Shown here: in pieces, positions 35,201 through 43,068 of the stretch | Layout: the number at the start of each line of letters is the position of its first letter | Numbering within the stretch: position 1 is the stretch's first letter | Notes under the pieces: model-generated | Database searches by the model: none | The model's input: only the letters and a program-made list of their open reading frames with translations | What the model was told of the DNA's origin: nothing | Position numbers and translations under genes: made by a program | Origin: Bradyrhizobium sp. Gha | GTDB taxonomy: Bacteria > Pseudomonadota > Alphaproteobacteria > Rhizobiales > Xanthobacteraceae | DNA length: 64,000 nucleotides | Direction of reading: 5' to 3' | Assembly: GCF_900113735.1 (NCBI RefSeq) | Contig: NZ_FOQM01000001.1 | Span: 588,799 to 652,798, forward strand

Positions 35201-35713
35201 ATCGAAATAGAACTGGGCGAGATCCTCGCGGGACTCCTTGCCCGTGGGCGTCGAATCCGCATCCGCCTTCAGTTCCGCAATCAGCTTCTCGTTCGGCTTT
35301 TCGCTGTCGAGAATCGCGGTGATGTCGGAAATGGTGCGCGGCGGCGCGATGAAGTCCTTGGGCAGTGCGGTCCCTGCCGCCAGCTTGGGGGCCTCTTCCT
35401 TCGGCACCTCGACGGCGATGTTGGCGCGTCCGTTCGCGGCATTGAGGGCAGCGATCACGCAAGCGCGAACCTGCGGTTTGGCCTTGGCGCGGCACCCCTC
35501 GATATCGGCACCGGCCTTGCGACCGCCCTGGGCCTGCATGCAGGCCTGCACGATCGGCTTGCCGACGCTCATCCGGCAGTTCTCGAGCGCCGCCTCCTTG
35601 GTCAGCGCGGCGGCGGACCCGGTCGATCCGAGCAGGACCGCGAGGACCAGCACTTGTCGCGGGAAGGTGACATCCAGGCGGCTCTTAAACGGACTCGCGG
35701 CGTCCAAGCTCAT
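32294..35713 (-). CDS. Exported TPR-CHAT protein (CHAT operon, gene 1)
   Basis: A 1139-residue protein. The N-terminal hydrophobic stretch (VLVLAVLLGSTGSAAA) behaves like a signal peptide, which would put it in the periplasm. Residues about 165-560 contain TPR-like helical repeats (RYEEAEQLGRVALEIN and others), then a coiled coil (ELVRKEQDLTKQVNAQLG). The C-terminal CHAT peptidase domain has the catalytic His983 in FATHG and Cys1034 in LSACNTG. CHAT proteins are caspase-like proteases or scaffolds; most characterised bacterial ones act in the cytosol in defence. It leads a tightly packed operon with a small exported protein and two zinc-ribbon proteins. Start at 35713. Confidence 0.9.
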   Translation of the reverse strand: MSLDAASPFKSRLDVTFPRQVLVLAVLLGSTGSAAALTKEAALENCRMSVGKPIVQACMQAQGGRKAGADIEGCRAKAKPQVRACVIAALNAANGRANIAVEVPKEEAPKLAAGTALPKDFIAPPRTISDITAILDSEKPNEKLIAELKADADSTPTGKESREDLAQFYFDRANARAQLGRLAESITDANKAVEVGRGAVSASMMGRLTQLAALQYSTVGDPKRALEIMQRQLREVATMPGAKGYLFNANRSIAGILIQMGDIPQAEAYLRRSLAGIQEARTSGLPGWRTSYAKLGQNWEAEIEAARAMIFEARGQFSEAEVSYRLAEQRKRAGMKGIMDSDNPPAETVVLQSIDFMVLNQARMKARQGRLAEAEVDARRALLSRLKDTGKYNPVMPRYVMGLAGVLVDEGRYEEAEQLGRVALEINKTVGVPDDSQSTVQLLSQLAGILNLRRKNAEANEMFARIDKAIANWDPQRRQVIELNPGRILALYNSGQLDAGIAAAEQLVKKQVGRVGENHFDAASARGTLAIGLMRARRDADAIREFKAAIPIMMANANENADDENTTVVAARSQRLQTIVESYLLLFARAEGTGGAVGEETFSLADAIRGRSVQQALAASSARAAAKDPALAELVRKEQDLTKQVNAQLGTLNNVLAIPSAERDEKGAQQIQASIAALRGERDRARQEIKQKFPVYADLVSPKPPSVAEIRATLSDNEAMLSFYFGQNGSFVWAVPKSGPVAFAAVNARSGDIETKIRKLREALEPQAAMISDIPPFDLELGYELYALLLKPVESGWKPAKNLIVVTNGALGLLPLSLLPTAPVEVAADEDPLFVGYRNVPWLARTHAVSTVPSAAALRTLRQLPPGKPGRGELVAFGDPYFNKDQEAEAEVSDGKVQVADVGGNVTRGMPLKRRSSPKLDGVDSAELGLLPRLPDTADELKSIALALQADPSKVLFLGKNATETAVKTMNLSGFRILAFATHGLVPGELNGLTQPALALSSPAVTGEGGDGLLTMEEILGLKLDADWVILSACNTGAGAGAGAEAASGLGRAFFYAGTRALLVTNWSVHSQSARQLVTDLFKRQADDPKLSRSEALRQAMMALVDGPGYLNSEGKTEFAYAHPLFWAPYTIIGDGGVR

Positions 35714-35813
35714 CTCGAAGGGCCTTTTGGTGAAATCACTTGAAGAAACGCGATAATTTTACCCCTATTGCCCGGAAGGACAATCACCAATCAGTAGGAT
35801 GGCGGAATGCTCA

Positions 35814-36236
35814 AGAGGGTTGGCAGCAGCGAATTTGCGGCTGTCGCGAGCCTTTATCCCGGCTGCTTCCGCATCACGACGCAGCAACGGCCGCCGTTCG
35901 ATCTGGTCAATGAAGATGTCTCACGACCATGGCTGGTCCTGACGGGCGATGCAGATACCGAGACCCCGGCCCAGGACTGTCTCGACACTCGCAGTCCCGA
36001 GGCGCGGCGGCGCTCCGGTCGAATGGCATCTCTATGCCGGCACACCACATTGCTGGGACTGCCGGCAACGCGACGGCTTGCGCAAGATCGACGTCCGCGG
36101 CGATCAGGTCGAGTACCATTTTCGCGAGGACGTGACAGACGATTCCCGGCGCAGGCCGTTCGAGTTCCTCGATCGCCATGCCAGGACGGCCGTAACAGCC
36201 GAGGCTCAGCCCTTTGACACGACGGCGCGGCCGTAG
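35814..36236 (+). pseudogene. Remnant of a dienelactone hydrolase-family gene
   Basis: The first frame contains AAVASLYPGCF, RPPFDLVNEDVSRPWLVL and TGDADTETPAQDCL, the region with the catalytic Asp. Near 36000 homology moves to another frame that continues GGAPVEWHLYAGTPHCWDC (catalytic His), DVRGDQVEYHF and RRPFEFLDRH, ending 36236. The N-terminal half with the nucleophile is absent. It overlaps the 3-prime end of the minus-strand lipoprotein gene by some 30 bases. Confidence 0.72.
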
Positions 36237-36967
36237 GCGGGTTGCGACTGAACCGGGGGATTGGCGGTCTGGGCGGCGAGTTCGCCGATCAGACGATCGG
36301 CGTCGGCGGCCATGCCGTCTGGCGCCTGGATCACCAGCCGCTCCAGCGCCCAGCGATAGGACGAGACGCGCTGCTCGAGGGATAGCTGCACCCACTGGAT
36401 GATCAGCGAATTCTCCTGCATACGCGCGACCGCGTCCGCCTTCTCCCTCGGCGACAGCTCGGAAACGCGCGCCATGCTGGCCTCGCGCTTCCTGTCGAGA
36501 TCGATGACGCGGATCGCCGAGGCAAAGAACGGTTCAAAACGCGTGATGTCGTTGCGGACGTCCTCGATCAGCTGCGCATAGCGCGAGGCGTGCGAGCGAT
36601 GCGGCTCATCGATCAGCGTGCGCCCGTACATGGTGCGGTCGAACACGACCTTCTGGCGCCATGGCGACGGCAAGGCCTGGTAGTCGCCGAACACGCTCTT
36701 CCAGGCCGGTCGCGACAACGGCGGCTCGATCATGGGATAGGCGAGGTCGCGAAGCTGACGCTCCTCTTCGGTGAGCTGGAATTGGGACGCCTGCAGGCCG
36801 AGGCTGCCGGTGGCTTCAAGGCCAAGCCAGCGGTGCATGTCGTCGCTGCGCATGTCGGCGCGGGTGCGGCCGAAATCACCGCCGCTGCACGCGGCAAGCG
36901 TCGCGCCCAAAGCTGCGAGCAGGATGGCCGATGCGAGGTTGCGAACCTGGCGGATGGAGTCCGGCAT
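36206..36967 (-). CDS. Putative lipoprotein, 253 aa
   Basis: A signal peptide ends in the lipobox LAAC, so Cys27 is the lipid-anchored residue. The mature protein is all-helical in character: QLTEEERQLRDLAYPMIEPP, SRYAQLIEDVRNDITRFEP, SPREKADAVARMQEN and QRVSSYRWALERLVI. It likely sits on the periplasmic face of the inner or outer membrane. I know similar sequences only as hypothetical Bradyrhizobium lipoproteins. The ATG at 36967 gives a perfect signal peptide. Its 3-prime end overlaps the hydrolase remnant on the other strand. Confidence 0.8.
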   Translation of the reverse strand: MPDSIRQVRNLASAILLAALGATLAACSGGDFGRTRADMRSDDMHRWLGLEATGSLGLQASQFQLTEEERQLRDLAYPMIEPPLSRPAWKSVFGDYQALPSPWRQKVVFDRTMYGRTLIDEPHRSHASRYAQLIEDVRNDITRFEPFFASAIRVIDLDRKREASMARVSELSPREKADAVARMQENSLIIQWVQLSLEQRVSSYRWALERLVIQAPDGMAADADRLIGELAAQTANPPVQSQPAYGRAVVSKG

Positions 36968-36982
36968 TGCAAAAACCGCAAC

Positions 36983-37171
36983 CTAGCGGCGACGGCGACG
37001 GCGCCCCGGCGCTGTGCCCGCTTCCGGCCCACGATCGCCGCTGGTCTCGTCCGCTTCGCGCTCGATGCGGACGACGGGAAGGATCAAAATCGTTCCCATG
37101 TCCGCGCGCGGTGTGACGTCCCCCGACGAGCCCACCCGGCGACCGGCCGGAAATTCGATGATGGTCCCCAT
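36983..37171 (-). CDS. Small hypothetical protein, 62 aa
   Basis: MGTIIEFPAGRRVG and MGTILILPVVRIERE are two copies of a short strand motif, followed by a strongly basic Arg-rich tail. GAGAG-like sequence (GAGAGCTGAC) precedes the ATG at 37171. The gene ends 16 bases before the lipoprotein gene on the same strand, so the two likely form an operon. I recall this sequence in several Bradyrhizobium genomes as hypothetical. Function unknown. Confidence 0.65.
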   Translation of the reverse strand: MGTIIEFPAGRRVGSSGDVTPRADMGTILILPVVRIEREADETSGDRGPEAGTAPGRRRRRR

Positions 37172-37296
37172 GTCAGCTCTCTCAATTGCCGCGCGACCAG
37201 CGTGCGCCCCTGCAACATGACGGTCATTAGGATCAGTTTATGGTTAACGGGATGTAAACACGGGCATTGGACCGTAACCGCACGGGCCGGGCCCCG

Positions 37297-37346
37297 TCGC
37301 CGTCCCGCGAGCCGCAGGAAATCGCCGTCCCGCGAGCCGCAGGAAA
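37297..37346. repeat. Perfect tandem duplication of 25 bases
   Basis: Two identical 25-base units (37297-37321 and 37322-37346) lie in the gap between the minus-strand small gene and the DUF2336 gene. No gene overlaps them. A recent slippage event is the simplest origin. Confidence 0.85.
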
Positions 37347-37454
37347 ACGGTCGAAATGAGCGGGTTTGCTTCACACTTCGTTTTCCTTAAGGAGCCTTTA
37401 AACGAAGCGCTGATAGGCTGAGGCAACAGATGTTCCCGAGTTGCGTACGCCTCC

Positions 37455-38432
37455 ATGACCAAGTCGCTGTTTCCCGGATTCGACGGGCTGATGACACTCT
37501 CCCGCCGTGAGGGCGTCGATGTTCGCCCGACGCTGCTGCGCGTGTTGACCGATCTGTATGTCCAGGCCAGCGCCCACAGCGAGGACGAGCAGCGGCAATT
37601 CATCGAGCTTGCGACGCGGCTGATCGACCAGGTCGACGACGCGACACGCGCTTCCGTCAAGGCGAAGCTTGCGATCTATCCGCAGACCCCCGTCCCCGTG
37701 CTCCAGAAGCTGGGGCTGGTCGCGGCGCAAGAAGGCCGCAGGGTGCCGCTCGCGCGCGCAATCCCGAAGCCGGCGCCCGTCCCCTGGCCTGCCGGCACGC
37801 CAACCGATGCGGAAGCGCGTATGGCCGCCGACATGGCGATGCAGCCGAAGGAAGCGGCCGAGATCCACGACATGTTCTTCCGCGCCGATGCGGGCCAACG
37901 TGCGCAGATCCTGCACAATCTGGCGCAGTCGCCGCTCAAGGCCGCGCCGCGGATTCCGACCGTGCACGCCAAGCGCGCGATCCAGATCCTGGAAATGGCC
38001 GCGATTGCCGGCGACGTCGAGAGTTTCACCTACGAGCTCAGCGATACCCTGATCCTCTCCTCACGAGTCGCGGCGCAGATCGCCGACGATGCGGGCGGCG
38101 AGGCGCTCGCGGTGGCTGCGCGCGCGATCGACATGCCGAGCCCGAACTTTCAGCGCATCCTGCTGTTCTTCAAGCCCGCGATCGGCAATTCCGTGAACGA
38201 GGTCTACCGGCTGTCGCGGCTCTATGATCGTCTCAGCGACCGCTCCGCGCTGGTGATGCTGGCCGCATGGCGCGGCTCGACGCTCGCCGTCACGCGCGCC
38301 AAGTATCAGCCCTCGCTGCACGACAGCGAGCGCCAGCGCGCCCGCGGCACGTCGAGCCAGTCGCGGCCGAGCGTGCAGCCCGGCTCGAGCCCGGCCGTGC
38401 GCACGGGCAGCGGCGGATCGTCCGAGAGCTAG
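37455..38432 (+). CDS. DUF2336 domain protein, 325 aa
   Basis: A cytosolic alpha-helical protein. Family features are the N-terminal TLSRREGVDVRPTLLRVLTD, the central AEARMAADMAMQPKEAAEIHDMFF, and FTYELSDTLILSSRVAAQIADDAGGEALAVAARA. The C-terminal 60 residues, rich in Arg, Ser and Pro, are unstructured. DUF2336 proteins are common in Rhizobiales and one Caulobacter relative is linked to cell cycle or stress regulation; the role here is unknown. Start at the ATG at 37455. Confidence 0.88.
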   Translation: MTKSLFPGFDGLMTLSRREGVDVRPTLLRVLTDLYVQASAHSEDEQRQFIELATRLIDQVDDATRASVKAKLAIYPQTPVPVLQKLGLVAAQEGRRVPLARAIPKPAPVPWPAGTPTDAEARMAADMAMQPKEAAEIHDMFFRADAGQRAQILHNLAQSPLKAAPRIPTVHAKRAIQILEMAAIAGDVESFTYELSDTLILSSRVAAQIADDAGGEALAVAARAIDMPSPNFQRILLFFKPAIGNSVNEVYRLSRLYDRLSDRSALVMLAAWRGSTLAVTRAKYQPSLHDSERQRARGTSSQSRPSVQPGSSPAVRTGSGGSSES

Positions 38433-38537
38433 GAAGCGCACTGATCGCCTGGGCAGGATTCCGCGGGATCAGCATGGCATGCCAATGGGCGTCGATCAGG
38501 CGGGTCGCGGCTGCGGCTTAATGAGTCCGCGCGCAAG

Positions 38538-38882
38538 TCAGCTCTTGGCCAGATCGAGGAAGTGCCGCCCCGCCCGATCCTCGGTCTCCACGATCCAGGC
38601 ATCGGGGTCGAAACGGAGCTCCTTGGTCAGGCGCTCTTCGACGGCAGGCTCAGGAACGGGCAGCGGCGCGATCGGCACGAAGAAGCGATCGACCGGCCGG
38701 CCCTCGTCGTAGACGGTCTGCGGCGCCGGCACATAGAGCATCGCGTTGCCGTCGAGCAGCGACACCTTCACGAACACCGCGCCCGCCTCCTCGGCGCCGC
38801 GACGGCGCACCGCGCCGAACACGCCTTCGGTCTGGCACCGCCGCAGGTAAGCTGAGACCCAGATATTTGATTTCAAACGCAT
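38538..38882 (-). CDS. DUF1491 family protein, 114 aa
   Basis: The sequence MRLKSNIWVSAYLRRCQTEG followed by AVRRRGAEEAGAVFVKV and NAMLYVPAPQ is the diagnostic pattern of the DUF1491 family, a set of small cytosolic alphaproteobacterial proteins. The C-terminal half (RFFVPIAPLPVPEPAVEERL and FDPDAWIVETEDRAGRHFLD) completes the domain. The ATG at 38882 starts precisely at the domain; upstream frame to 39053 is not protein-like. It is convergent with the DUF2336 gene, about 100 bases away. Confidence 0.9.
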   Translation of the reverse strand: MRLKSNIWVSAYLRRCQTEGVFGAVRRRGAEEAGAVFVKVSLLDGNAMLYVPAPQTVYDEGRPVDRFFVPIAPLPVPEPAVEERLTKELRFDPDAWIVETEDRAGRHFLDLAKS

Positions 38883-39350
38883 GAGCGCACGATAGGCCAG
38901 AGCTGTCATCAGTGCTAGGCCGTGTACCGCATAACCGCTGGCGCCCTGGATTTGCAGGAGGACGGCTGAGCCCGCGGCCGGCGGCCAGAGACCGAGACAA
39001 GCGCTTTCGGTCGGCGACAGCCTGCCTAGTCGGGCCTTCACGACCTCACGCACCCTGACTTAACGCACGTTGACATAGGTCAAGCTCGCCGCGGCAGAGC
39101 CTGTTGGATTCGAACGAGCAATCGACAGCCGACTGCCAAGTGTGAGGGGCATGATGCCTGCGACCGTTCGTATGCTGGCGTGCTTGTCGGTGCCGGTGGC
39201 GCAGACGATTGCCGTCGCCCAGCCGGCTCAACAACCATCCGCAGTGGCCGTTCGCGTTGTGACGGCCGAACGAAAGCCCGTGGGCTGCCGGCGGAAATAC
39301 CCATCATTGTTCGCCGCTGAGACAGCGGCGCAGAGACTAGGAGCAAAGCC
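38883..39350. other. Gene-poor interval with a possible RND adaptor remnant
   Basis: Upstream of the DUF1491 gene no intact gene is visible. On the plus strand near 39151-39280 a frame gives signal-peptide-like sequence and then AVAVRVVTAERKPV, which resembles the N terminus of RND efflux adaptor proteins before their lipoyl domain; the similarity ends there. I treat it as a possible short remnant (confidence about 0.35). The end of the interval carries AGGAG, the ribosome site for the 53-residue gene at 39351. Confidence 0.4.
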
Positions 39351-39512
39351 ATGGCAGGCACCAAGAAGCTCTCGGTAGAAAAGGCGCTCGACAAGCTCAG
39401 GCAGAAGGATGACGTTCCCAAGTCGAAGACGACCAAGCGCAACGAGAAACTCGAAGCCTTGAACGAGGAGATCAGACGCATGCGGGCACAGAGGCGGCGG
39501 CTGGATCGCTAG
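39351..39512 (+). CDS. Small basic coiled-coil protein, 53 aa
   Basis: MAGTKKLSVEKALDKLRQKD followed by KSKTTKRNEKLEALNEEIRRMRAQRRRLDR gives a very basic amphipathic helix. A clean AGGAG ribosome site lies before the ATG at 39351. Similar 50-60-residue proteins are, from memory, conserved in Bradyrhizobium. Lys/Arg-rich helices of this kind often bind nucleic acid, which is an inference here. Confidence 0.75.
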   Translation: MAGTKKLSVEKALDKLRQKDDVPKSKTTKRNEKLEALNEEIRRMRAQRRRLDR

Positions 39513-39634
39513 TTGGCCCCGGGATAGGATTTACCGCAGAGCCTTCAATCTATCTTCGGACACGTTCGCCACCACCAGACACCCGGGATTCAAACTCCTA
39601 AACTGGGGGCCTCGAGCCTTGTCTAGGACGACGA

Positions 39635-40339
39635 TCATTCGACGGGATGACCGATCGCGGCAGCAAGCTCGCGCAGCAGGCGGTCTGACACCTGGCCCGT
39701 GGCGGGTATCTTGTGCTGGCGCTCGAACGCCTGGATCGCCGCCTGGGTCTCGCCGTTCATGGCGCCGGTGATCTTCAAATTCCCGTAGCCGTATTCGGCG
39801 AGCGCGCGCTGCACGCCGGCGAGGCGACGCGCGGCCGGGCTTTGCTGCACCGGGATCGGCGCCGGCGGACGGGCGATGGCGACGGCGGGCGCCGTCGGTG
39901 TGGTCGACTTGATGACCAGATTGGTCATGGGATCGCCCCCGCGCGGCGTCGACGCCGTCGTCTCGGCGGACTTCTCCGACGTCCTCTCAGCCGGCTTCGG
40001 CTCGACGCGGAACTCGGTGGCTTTGGGCTCGAGCGGCGACGTATCGGCGCCGACGGGGCGCGGGCGCGGCAAGGGACTGGACAGCGACACAGGCGACGGC
40101 GCGGGGAGATTGATTACGGTGCCGAACATCGGCGCCGGATGCCGGCCGGTCTGCAGAAAGAGCGCGTTCGCCACGATGGCGCTGACGGCGGCTGCGGCGA
40201 CCAGACCGGCCAGCGTGTCCTTGGGACTGTGCAAAAGCGCGCGCATCACGAGATTGCGCTCGGTCTCGACATCCACGACCGCGGCTTTGGCACCACGGCG
40301 GCGCGGAGCGGCTTCGTCCTTGGCAGACTTTCTAGGCAC
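39635..40339 (-). CDS. Membrane-anchored peptidoglycan-binding protein
   Basis: A 234-residue protein. The N-terminal 50 residues are cytosolic and basic, then one membrane helix (DTLAGLVAAAAVSAIVANALF), a long Pro/Ser/Thr-rich periplasmic linker, and a C-terminal peptidoglycan-binding domain (PG_binding_1): VQRALAEYGYGNLKITGAMNG and TQAAIQAFERQHKIPATGQV. It would tether the inner membrane to the wall. The GTG start at 40339 lies eight bases inside the end of the kinase gene, so the two are translationally coupled and probably functionally linked. Confidence 0.85.
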   Translation of the reverse strand: MPRKSAKDEAAPRRRGAKAAVVDVETERNLVMRALLHSPKDTLAGLVAAAAVSAIVANALFLQTGRHPAPMFGTVINLPAPSPVSLSSPLPRPRPVGADTSPLEPKATEFRVEPKPAERTSEKSAETTASTPRGGDPMTNLVIKSTTPTAPAVAIARPPAPIPVQQSPAARRLAGVQRALAEYGYGNLKITGAMNGETQAAIQAFERQHKIPATGQVSDRLLRELAAAIGHPVE

Positions 40340-42161
40340 TTTTCTTCACCAGAGCAGATTGGTCCTGAACTTCATGACGCGGCAGCGGCGTCAGCGTCGC
40401 GATCTTGCTCTCGACCGGCTTCGCCTGCGGCGGCGTATAGACGAGCGGCAGCTTGACGGTGATGGCGGTGCCCTCGCCGAGCTTGCTTTGTACCGTCAAT
40501 TCGCCGAGATGCAACGTCACGAGGCTTTTCACGATCGAAAGGCCGAGGCCGGTGCCTTCGTGCCGACGCTCATAGGTCTTGCCGCACTGGAAGAACGGCG
40601 CGCCGATGCGCTTGAGATCGTCAGGCGCGATGCCGACGCCGGTATCGCTGATGCGCAGCGTGAGCTGCACGGCGGATGCGGACGCGGACACCGTGACCTG
40701 ACCGCCGCGCTCGGTGAACTTGACGGCATTTGCGACGAGATTGAGCACGATCTGTTTGAAGGCCCTGGGATCGCCGGTCATCAAGGGCAGATCCTGCGGC
40801 GCATCGGTGATGAGATCGATGCCGTTCTCGCGCGCCTTCAGCGCCAGCAGGTTGCAGCAATGCATCAGCGCGGCGCGCGGGGCGAACGGTTCCGACGAAA
40901 TCTCGAAATTGCCCGATTCCATCTTGGACATGTCGAGGATGCCGTTGACGACCGACAACAGATGCTGGCCGGAGGCGTTGATCAGCTCCGCATATTCCTT
41001 GCGCTGGCTCGCGGCGAGCATCAAGGCCTGCTCCTGCGCGATCATGTCGGAGAAGCCGATGATGGCGTTGAGCGGCGTGCGCAACTCGTGGCTCATCGTG
41101 GCGAGGAAGCGCGTCTTGGCAGCGTCGGCGGCTTCCGCCGCGCTGCGCGCCTGGTCGAGCGCCTGCTCGGACAGCTTGCGATCCGTGATATCGCGCATCA
41201 CGCCGACGACTTCGGCCTCGCGCGTGAGATCCCGGCTCAGATCCTGATCGAACGGCCGGCAGCGCATCTCGACCCAGATGAAGTCGACCTGACCACGCTC
41301 GGAGCCATCAGGCTCGCGCCGCAGCCGGAATTCGACGCTGCGTACCTCGCCGCGCGCGGCATCCGACAGCGCCGTGAGATAGGCCGGACGATCGGCGACA
41401 TGGACACGATCGAACAGGCCGTGGCCCTGCAGCTGGGCGACGGGCACGCCGAGCATGGCTACCGCCGCCGGGGAGATGAACTGCACCGCGCCATTGCGCT
41501 GATGCCGCGAGATCACGTCGCTCATGTTGCGCGCCAGCAGGCGATAGCGCTCCTCCTCGCGCGACAGCAGCGTGACGCTGGTGCGGGCGAGCGACTCGGC
41601 GCCGAAGGCGAGGCCCGCGGCATAGAGCGTTGCGGAAGCAACGCCGAACGCCATCATCACGCCGCGTTCCGCGCTTCCGAATTCGCCGGCCGGCAGCCAG
41701 CCGACCTGGCTGAGCAGGATCAACAGGCCCGCGCAGGACAGCGCGAGCATCGATGCAAAGGCGGCGACGCGACGCGAGGCCGACAGCGCGGCCTCCAGGG
41801 GAACCACGACCAGCCAGATCGCAGCGAATGATTCGATGCCGCCGGTGGTGGCCGCGATCGCCATGATCAGGCCGGCGAGCGCCAGCGACGACAGCACATG
41901 GGCGCCTTCGTAGCGACCGGTGCGCGACAGGAACCAGGACAAGAGGATCGGCGCGATCAGCCAGGCGAAGGCAGCGACCTCGATCGCGCTCGGCGCGCCG
42001 CGCAGGACGAGATAAACGGGAAATGCGGCAAAGGCGGCCAGGCTTCCGAGAAGCCGCGGCGCCATGAAGGCCCGATGGCGCGCACGCGTCAGCGCGTCGG
42101 AACGCGCGGAGGGATGCAGCAGCGCATCGAGACAATCGCGGATGATACTCAAAACTGTCAC
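40332..42161 (-). CDS. Membrane-bound PAS sensor histidine kinase
   Basis: A 610-residue kinase. The N-terminal part has about six hydrophobic segments (LLGSLAAFAAFPVYLVLRG and IWLVVVPLEAALSASRRVAA among others), then a PAS domain (MSDVISRHQRNGAVQFISP and DFIWVEMRCRPFD), then HisKA with ATMSHELRTPLNAIIGFSDM and HATPase with GTGLGLSIVKSLV. This plan is like PleC/DivJ-type cell-cycle or envelope kinases of alphaproteobacteria. The start is uncertain: GTG at 42161, or TTG at 42182; I use 42161. A wall-binding membrane protein overlaps its 3-prime end. Confidence 0.85.
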   Translation of the reverse strand: MTVLSIIRDCLDALLHPSARSDALTRARHRAFMAPRLLGSLAAFAAFPVYLVLRGAPSAIEVAAFAWLIAPILLSWFLSRTGRYEGAHVLSSLALAGLIMAIAATTGGIESFAAIWLVVVPLEAALSASRRVAAFASMLALSCAGLLILLSQVGWLPAGEFGSAERGVMMAFGVASATLYAAGLAFGAESLARTSVTLLSREEERYRLLARNMSDVISRHQRNGAVQFISPAAVAMLGVPVAQLQGHGLFDRVHVADRPAYLTALSDAARGEVRSVEFRLRREPDGSERGQVDFIWVEMRCRPFDQDLSRDLTREAEVVGVMRDITDRKLSEQALDQARSAAEAADAAKTRFLATMSHELRTPLNAIIGFSDMIAQEQALMLAASQRKEYAELINASGQHLLSVVNGILDMSKMESGNFEISSEPFAPRAALMHCCNLLALKARENGIDLITDAPQDLPLMTGDPRAFKQIVLNLVANAVKFTERGGQVTVSASASAVQLTLRISDTGVGIAPDDLKRIGAPFFQCGKTYERRHEGTGLGLSIVKSLVTLHLGELTVQSKLGEGTAITVKLPLVYTPPQAKPVESKIATLTPLPRHEVQDQSALVKKSA

Positions 42162-42568
42162 GGGTCTCGCGCTTCGGCTCAATCGTCGAGAAGACGCGCC
42201 GGAACGCCTCCTTGTCGTTGAGCACCGTGTCAGAGCGACCTTAAACGAGTGCTAAGGCCGATCGGCTCGCTGCCGGACACGATGTCGTCACGCGGCTTTT
42301 TAGACGATTTGGCGGCGTCTTCGGCCGGGATGGTGAACACAGGGTTTCGCCGTCCCGCTCATGGTTTCGAATTGGTGGAGATGCCGCCCGGACAACCACG
42401 GTGGCCGGAATCAATCGAAAATTCACGAGGCCTCGATCCGCGAAGATTTCTGCGTAAATTTTCTGCGAATTAAGCTCAAGGCAATCACTTGCGATCTATC
42501 GAGAGTTGCTAGGCCGCTGGCGCCGCGCGGGGATCGCCGCGGGCCAGATCCAACAGACAGGTCGCAAG
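42162..42568. other. Divergent promoter interval
   Basis: About 400 bases separate the minus-strand kinase start and the plus-strand DUF5330 gene. I see no gene. It is less GC-rich than the coding sequence around it and must hold the promoters of both. No obvious operator or terminator is visible. Confidence 0.45.
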
Positions 42569-42997
42569 ATGCGCTTTCTGCTCCGCATCACATTCTGGCT
42601 CGGGCTGGTGCTGGTGCTCCTGCCGCGGGACAAGACGCCCGAATCGGAGAAGCTGCCGAATATCGGCGCTGCCGACGCCGTGCAGGCCGCGACCGCGGCC
42701 GTCTCCGACATGAGCCAATTCTGCAAGCGTCAGCCGGCGGCCTGCGAGGTCGGCGGACAAGCCGCGACCATCATCGGCCAGCGGGCGCAGGACGGCGCGC
42801 GCAAGATCTACCAGATCATCAACGACAAGAAGGAGCAGATCACCAACGAGAAGAACGACACCAAGAAGGCGCCCGACCACACCGGCTCGATCACGGTCGC
42901 CGGTGAAGGCGATGCAGTGACCACCGAGCCGCCGCGCGACACGCTGACCCAGGACGATCTTGCGCTGGAATGGCACGGCCCGGAGACGGCCAATTAG
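42569..42997 (+). CDS. DUF5330 domain protein, 142 aa
   Basis: A membrane-anchored small protein with the family opening RFLLRITFWLGLVLVLLP followed by SEKLPNIGAADAVQAATAAV and DMSQFCKRQPAACEVGGQAA (two cysteines, likely disulfide-linked in the periplasm). The C-terminal part is acidic and variable. DUF5330 proteins are widespread in Rhizobiales next to sufE-like genes. The ATG at 42569 is chosen because the signal anchor begins there; the frame upstream to 42506 is not protein-like. The SufE gene follows after about 70 bases. Confidence 0.88.
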   Translation: MRFLLRITFWLGLVLVLLPRDKTPESEKLPNIGAADAVQAATAAVSDMSQFCKRQPAACEVGGQAATIIGQRAQDGARKIYQIINDKKEQITNEKNDTKKAPDHTGSITVAGEGDAVTTEPPRDTLTQDDLALEWHGPETAN

Positions 42998-43068
42998 GGC
43001 TGGAATCCTATCGATTTCGACAGCCCTCACCCCTATATTGGCGGCAGGCGAGAAACGACGGGCCATCA

